From positions 152,476,352-152,540,351 of the forward strand of contig OZ038381.1 in assembly GCA_964036045.1 (NCBI GenBank): a stretch of 64,000 nucleotides of DNA, written 5' to 3'. Made by a program: the position numbers and the translations under genes. This stretch comes from Eutreptiella sp. 'Long Island Sound 2002'. Taxonomy: Eukaryota; Euglenozoa; Euglenophyceae; Eutreptiales; Eutreptiaceae. The notes under the pieces are model-generated. The model ran no database searches. It saw only the letters and a list, made by a program, of their open reading frames with translations, and was not told the origin of the DNA. This document shows, one piece after another, positions 58,975 through 64,000 of this stretch (the first letter of the stretch is position 1; every line of letters starts with the position of its first letter).

Positions 58975-59911
58975 ATGTTGACAACAATGCATTTGATGGT
59001 TGTGCTCCCGACCCTCAACCGTGGATGTAGAGGTACAAGCCATCCATGCTGGCCATCTTCTCTACGACGATGGTGAGTGTCTCTTTGTTTGGTAAGGAAC
59101 TCCCTCCTCGAAGCGTGGTCGCCCCCGGGAGGTCATTCGCGCTTATAAGGCCGTGACGGCTGAACATGTTCGCCAATGGAAGGACACATTGGCAAAAATG
59201 GAGCGTGACAACCGTGTGCCTTGGCCCACGTTTGTGCATTTCATTCGTCTTCGGCGCTCTAGTGCGTCACATTGTACCGCTTGCAGTTGCATGGCGCACA
59301 AGTCTAGGGTGGGCGAATCAGGCACATGCCACTTTTTTTGCCCACTCCGCCACTCGTGGTACACATCCTGCGCCCCGCTATGGTCGCGGCCCTCCGTAGG
59401 AACTGCAGTGGCAATCCCTTGAGACAAAATGTTAGTCACTGTCGTTGCTGTGCAAGAACAAGGCACTTCCTTGTCCCTTGGCTGTACCTCCGCCCCTCCG
59501 ACCCCTTTCATCCCAACTGTCAGCCCGCTCCATCACGTCCCGCCTAACCTTGGTAAATTTATAAGGTCGCGAAACCAAATATTGCCAGGAATACATAAGC
59601 GGGACCTGTAATTGGGGCTCCTTAAGGATCAACCGCAATAGGATCTCCTCACCAAGCCCCATAACTTGGAAAGTACCACATGTGCACTTGTGGTGCACAC
59701 ATTGTGGGGGGTGCACTTTTTGTTTGACTACCAATGATGGTCCCGTGAGGGGTGGGGTCACTCGCGACATAGATCGGTGCTTTCATCTTCCTGCCGATCA
59801 GGAGCCTATTATCCCCCCCAATTGTGGCCCATGATAATAACAGCTCCGGTGATGTGAACCCCTCCGCGACCCAAAAAGCAGCGCAAGGTCCGCTTCCGAG
59901 CAGACACGTCT
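58975..59911 (+). other. Degenerate coding-like sequence ahead of the C48 domain
   Basis: The frame shared with the downstream peptidase shows a plausible segment (KRGRPREVIRAYK, then TAEHVRQWKDTLAKMERDNR, 59115-59220) and scattered stops. Another frame has a Cys-rich piece (WCTHCGGCTFC, about 59685-59720). It is probably the eroded N-terminal part of the same mobile-element protein. Confidence 0.4.
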
Positions 59912-60655
59912 ATGCCCACCACCACCCGCACCACACGTTTTGGCCGTCACAACAAGCTCCCTCCTCCAACGGATGGTGGGTATCTTTGTGAAGGAGACTC
60001 AACCACTGAGAAGAGGTACACAAAGAATGACCCCACCCCACGACGCTGTCTTGAAGGCATGGGCATCCAAGTTTGGATGGAAGACAGCCACATTTGTGCT
60101 TACCAAGAAGTTGTGTGGTGCATGGGAGAGGTGCTCGAGCCAAGGGCCTGGTCACAGGCCTTGGATTGGTGTGATGATCTCAAGCAGCGTATGGACAAGT
60201 GTGATCGCTCAATGTCACGCAAACCCCATTGGTGGCGGCTTTCGTTTTTTTTTACGAATAGTGATTGTTCTCCGGGGTTCCATTGGTTTGTGTTGGGGGC
60301 AGTTGTTGAGCCCGCCATGCACATGTTTTTGTGGGATGCCAAGGGAAGTGAGTTGTACATGCGCCCCCTTATTCAGCAACTTCGCGACAAAGGCATCCCA
60401 CCAACCGCCAAGGCTTTGGGTTTCCAAAACCATGATGGTCGGACGTGTGGTTATTAGTCGCCGAGTTTGTTGCGGCAATTGTCGCAGACGGACGTAAGTA
60501 CCGATTTGGGCATGTTCACTGCCGAACGCGTGCCACCGACCTTTGTGACGCATGTTCAAGACATTGTGAACAACGCTCCCTAGGTGCCATGCGCCTTTTT
60601 TCACCTCCTACCTCCCCCTTGTCACGACAACTAACCTTTTGTACGTTGCATTTTT
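59912..60655 (+). pseudogene. Second Ulp1-like (C48) cysteine peptidase
   Basis: An open frame from 59912 holds all four expected active-site residues in order. His124 is in PGFHWFVLGAV, Asp142 in FLWDAKG, Gln172 in GFQNHDG and Cys179 in RTCGY. Spacing fits Ulp1/SENP and transposon-encoded C48 enzymes. A TAG at 60455-60457 falls two residues after the Cys; the same frame then continues (SPSLLRQL, then VPPTFVTHVQDIVNN) past a second TAG to a TAA near 60655. The N-terminus is basic and Pro-rich. It is unrelated in detail to the LINE C48 at 25-26 kb. It probably came from a DNA transposon or other mobile element. Confidence 0.75.
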
Positions 60656-60659
60656 AGGT

Positions 60660-61985
60660 GTAGTGTATCCAATTTTTAGTGGTTCTTCCCTCAACCCCTT
60701 CCTCTCCATTGCCTCTGCTCATCAAAGCTGATAGACCCTAACCTACCAACTAATTTGTTGTACACCTGCTCTTTGCGGTGTATCCAATGCCCACCCATTT
60801 ATTTAACCTGTTATCATCCCTGTTATCATCCATCTGCGCCACGGCTCCATTGCCTTGCCCATGCTTGGAGTACCCAAAATTTCCATGGGGGTGAGCTTGC
60901 CTCACTTCATCCAGCAATGGCGGTCGGATTGGATTTGTTTTTCATAAGCACTCGCGGTGACACTAAAAAAACAAACCGGCTGTACACTCGCACTAACACT
61001 AAAAAAAATAATAAGATTTTTTCCTTGAGTGTCACGCGAGTACACTCGCGTGACACTTCTTTACACTCGCGTGACACTTCCCCGGTTGTTGGACTTAGAA
61101 CATTTTGGAGACGCCTGCTCTAATTCTTCATGTTCAGAATCCTCTAACCCTCCTTCCAACCCTCCTTCACCATCTAGGGCAAGTTCATTGGAAAGTGATA
61201 GTGGTGGGATTGGTACTTCAAGGTTTATGGTCACGGTTGTCATTCCATGCCTCACAGACTACAACAGATCATGTGTCATCGTTGGCATCTGTTGACATAT
61301 GTTGATAGTGGTCTCCCAAGTGTCTCCCCGTGGGGCAATCTTGGCAGCAAGTTGGTAGGGGGCTCCAGCCGTGTGGCAAGCAGTTTGCCTCAAGAACATT
61401 GCGGCTGAAATACAATTTTCCATTGGCAAAAACATTTGCCAAACCCTATACACTACGAGCACTATTTGCCAACACAATCTCAGTGTGGGACCGGACCCTT
61501 TACGCCGATGCCCCCCCCCCCCCCCCTCCCTGCCGGAATTTGGCTGGTGAGTGCCGGACCATGGACGCCGAAGGCGCACTAAGGAAAAATTGCTTGATTA
61601 ACACATGTGGCGCATGTGCACACCATAGAACACAGGAACAAACAGCGATATCCTCTCCCCACCGGGGGCAATATTTGGATATACCTAGTGATGGGCGTGC
61701 GATATGGTGTGGTAGGCTTGGTACCGGGTCTTTGAAATGGGTACCGTTGGACGCTTGGAAAAACGGTGGGAAGTGTTGGTCGCGAGAGCGGCCCCAAAAA
61801 CTCAACCAATATTTGGTAGCGATATACTGGGGGACTTCCCGGCCTAGATGCCTAGGGGCGCTCAGAAGAAATTTTGGTCGCAATCTTGGACACATAAAGT
61901 ACAGGCATGTTGTCTGCAATCTTGGTACGTGCTTTACATGCAAACTAGAAGGGTGGAAGAAAAATGTAACATGAAGTAATCAAGC
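60660..61985. other. No recognised gene; inverted and direct ACTCGCGTGACACT motifs
   Basis: A 14-bp perfect inverted repeat AGTGTCACGCGAGT / ACTCGCGTGACACT (2-nt spacer) lies at 61028-61057. Further copies or variants of CACTCGCGTGACACT lie near 60951, 60985 and 61064. A 214-codon frame (61330-61974) has no motif. Confidence 0.5.
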
Positions 61986-62927
61986 TTGTTTGAGGACATT
62001 GGGTATATCATTCTGTTTGTGCATGTCGTTGTGCTCAGTGTGTTTGTCAAAGGCACCAGGTATATTGACGTGGAGAACCTCCAAAGGGGCATGCTTGAAA
62101 CATATTTCACTGCCTTGGATGTCCTTTTCCCCACCGCCTTTCTCCTTTCAAGAGATTGGAAAATGTCTAGTGGTAGCCAAGGAAGTGCATCCTTTGCCCC
62201 CACCCCCCCTCCCCCTCCCCCTCCGCCTCAGATCTTACCTTTGAGGGGGACCTTATAGATGCTCATTCAGCAAATGTGGAGCTGCTGGAACCCAGTGATG
62301 TCCAATCTAAGCTCCAACATGCACTTGCTGCACTGTGCTTCCACCACAACCCATAAGATACAATTGAACCCCGCATGTTGCGGGTATTTTTGGATAAAGT
62401 CGTCCCAAAAACATATACCATCCATGCCAAGGACACACTATTGGCAACCTTAATGCACAAAAAGTTCGCCCAACCCCCCAAGAACACAATTCCTGTGTTG
62501 ACCACACGCGAGGCTTTAGGCAAGACAACACCTAGCAAGCATGAAACCTCCTATGGGGTCCAATACAGGAATTTGTGCATCACTGGCCCAGATGTAAAGT
62601 ATGATACTGACCGCACGTTCGGTGACAACTCAGATGAACGACTGCGGTCACATTTTCAGTTTTTGCATTCCGTTTTGTCCACGCACCCCCTGATTAGGGA
62701 CCTAAAGTGGACAAAGGCAGACATTCAGGGCAGGGATGGTTTCAGGAGGCGGACGCGAAGAAACGTTCAAAGAAAAAATTATAACCACAAACATCCTTCC
62801 CCCCCCCCTTTCTTACATCCATGTTCCCTTTGAGGTTCTGCGCGTCATTATAAATGATGCCTTTTGTGAGCCCGCCCCCAGGCAACAATCCACCGTGCCA
62901 CGCGGGCTAGGTGTGCGGATGCAATAG
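61986..62927 (+). pseudogene. Unrecognised mobile-element-like protein, frame-shifted
   Basis: Ordinary protein-like sequence runs in one frame to the CCCCCT run near 62210 (GTRYIDVENLQRGMLETYFT), in a second frame across a TAA near 62354 (VQSKLQHALAALCFHH, then FLDKVVPKTYTIHAKDT, then QYRNLCITGPDVKYDTDRTF), and in a third to 62927 (REETFKEKIITTNILPPP). The consistent composition across frames suggests one decayed gene. No family is recognised. Confidence 0.35.
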
Positions 62928-63476
62928 GGCACAACTTGTTGCCAACTTCGGCTTGGCAGACACCATCGACGGCTTGTGGGATGTGGCGCTCCCAATTGGA
63001 GTGTCGTTGTTGGGTGTGGAAGTTTTTTGCAGCGTGTTCGGCGTGCCCACTTGGCACTGTCGCAGCATGGACATAGCCAATTGCCAACGGCCATGCTCGC
63101 CATGTTGGCTGCCTCACACGCGCGGCATCGGGTTTGGCGGTCGTACTCTTGCATTAGCCCACGTCACTGAGGTCATGGGGGAGGAAGCAGGTTGGAGGGT
63201 TTGGGATGAGGCCCCCTCTGGTACTTGGCAAAAGACAATTTTGCCACCAAAAGGGGAGGTTTTTCGAAAAGAACACCAGCCCACTTACCACCCCCACCGT
63301 CCTTTGTTTGAGTATTGATTTTTTTTTTAGCCCTTGCCCACAAGCCTTCAAAACGGGCCCCGAAGCGTGCCCGTATGATTGTGATGGATTCTTGGCTGCG
63401 GGCCGCAGGTCCCCGCAAGGACTGTGAGCAGGCCGATGTTGAGAAATAAGCTGTGTGGTTGGGTGGTTCGTAGAGG
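62928..63476. other. No clear gene
   Basis: Both strands are open in places. The minus strand has a Cys-pair-containing frame (CRACEAAN, then WLCPCCDS, about 63090-63130), but no complete finger pattern can be asserted. Confidence 0.35.
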
Positions 63477-63509
63477 ATGCACGTCCTGTTGCACCAGCTC
63501 TTTGTTGTA

Positions 63510-64000
63510 ATGTCTTCTTCTTCCATTACCGCCGCGCTTTCTGGTCGGGCCGCCACCGCTGATGGCCCTTCAATTTCCTCCGGCCGTCTTCTGGCCACAT
63601 TGGCATCGGCGTCAGCAGCGGCAGCAACATCAGCAGCATCCCCACCAGCGCCGGGAACACCCGCAACACTCCCCCTATGGGCCACCCTTGAAGATCCTGA
63701 AGCCCCAGCAGTAGCAGTAGATGAAGGAGCAGCAGAAGAAGCAACAGTAGACGTAGGAGCAGCCAACAGAGGAGAAGGAGCAACAGAAGTCGAAGACCAC
63801 CCCCCCCCCCCCCGCCGGGGCGCTCAAACCCCGGACCGCCTCCAACCCTGGACCGCCTCCAACCAGGGGCAGGTTGGTCTATGGTGGCACTTAGGCAACA
63901 TGAAGACCTACATCTCCCTTGAGTAGACTGCTCCCTCACCAATAGCAAGCTTTTGCCACAATTGTGCCATCTACTTCTCCAGAAAGCTGGGCTAGTGGCT
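63510..64000 (+). pseudogene. Possible start of a mobile-element ORF with a zinc-finger-like end
   Basis: The frame opens with MSSSSITAALSGRAATADGP, is Ala/Ser/Pro-rich, then gives WWHLGNMKTYISLE. It crosses a TAG at 63924-63926 and reads SPIASFCHNCAIYFSRKLG before another TAG at the window edge. A Trp/His region followed by C-x2-C and SRKLG recalls the first half of a BED finger, but the second half is outside the window. The opposite strand is also open (63173-63766), so strand is not certain. Confidence 0.3.

Noticed and set aside
58391-59043. Two overlapping minus-strand frames near 190 codons with repeated peptide words
   Set aside because: They are produced by the GACCCCGAGAAGG minisatellite and lack any domain.
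19508-60457. Definite reassignment of TAG to a sense codon
   Set aside because: The only intact gene ends in TAG, TGA and TAA interruptions also occur, and all cases lie in decaying mobile elements; kept only as a question.

Overview
The window looks like a piece of a large, repeat-rich nuclear genome of a eukaryotic microbe. A green alga is the most natural guess from the mix of GC-rich LINEs, a tyrosine-recombinase retrotransposon, Ulp1-type proteases in mobile elements and very long minisatellites, but nothing here fixes the taxon. There is no bacterial gene organisation. Only one intact, convincingly cellular gene is visible: 44320-45687, a coiled coil plus BTB (potassium-channel T1/KCTD type) plus right-handed beta-helix protein. 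Almost everything else that codes is a retroelement, and nearly all of it is broken by stops and frameshifts.

Layout. 1-7.8 kb (minus strand): the 5' half of a GC-rich LINE, with a 64-bp monomer array at its 5' end, a long ORF1-like reading frame and the start of an APE-type endonuclease running off the left edge. 7.8-8.75 kb: AT-rich spacer with a strong hairpin. 9.3-15.65 kb: a satellite of 65-bp monomers with a higher-order repeat of about 1.6 kb. 15.9-16.9 kb: 83-bp and 66-bp repeats. 17.0-17.6 kb: copy 1 of a dispersed repeat with a tRNA-like pol III promoter (copy 2 is at 33.3-33.9 kb).

17.63-29.4 kb (plus strand): a second LINE, apparently 5'-truncated inside the reverse transcriptase. 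It reads RT, RNase H, CCHC finger, RING-like finger, a long Pro-rich linker and a Ulp1-like (C48) peptidase, then 3' tandem repeats. Pairing a RING and a Ulp1-like domain in one LINE is the most provocative feature of the window. 30.0-33.1 kb (minus): a Gag, zinc knuckle and aspartic protease frame without RT. 33.94-34.15 kb: a Ty1/copia RNase H tail. 34.67-35.2 kb: a ~200-bp tandem repeat. 35.2-41 kb: mostly AT-richer sequence with no recognisable gene.

41.0-42.6 kb (plus): a decayed reverse transcriptase of unusual type (Penelope-like or unclassified) with YMDN in place of YxDD. 44.3-45.7 kb: the BTB/beta-helix gene. 46.78-53.80 kb: a complete-looking but mutated 7-kb tyrosine-recombinase retrotransposon with short terminal inverted repeats, direct repeats arranged A1-B1-internal-B2-A2, gene order Gag, tyrosine recombinase, RT, RNase H, and an extra basic ORF. 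57.4-59 kb: a diverged relative of its terminal repeats expanded into a minisatellite. 59.9-60.65 kb: a second, independent Ulp1-like peptidase with an obvious His-Asp-Gln-Cys set. 62-64 kb: unrecognised reading frames probably belonging to further mobile elements.

Two patterns cut across the window. Many retroelement frames stay in phase across single stop codons, most of them TAG; and several frame breaks fall exactly on runs of ten or more G or C. Most boundaries and all functional calls come from reading motifs by eye; no similarity search was possible.
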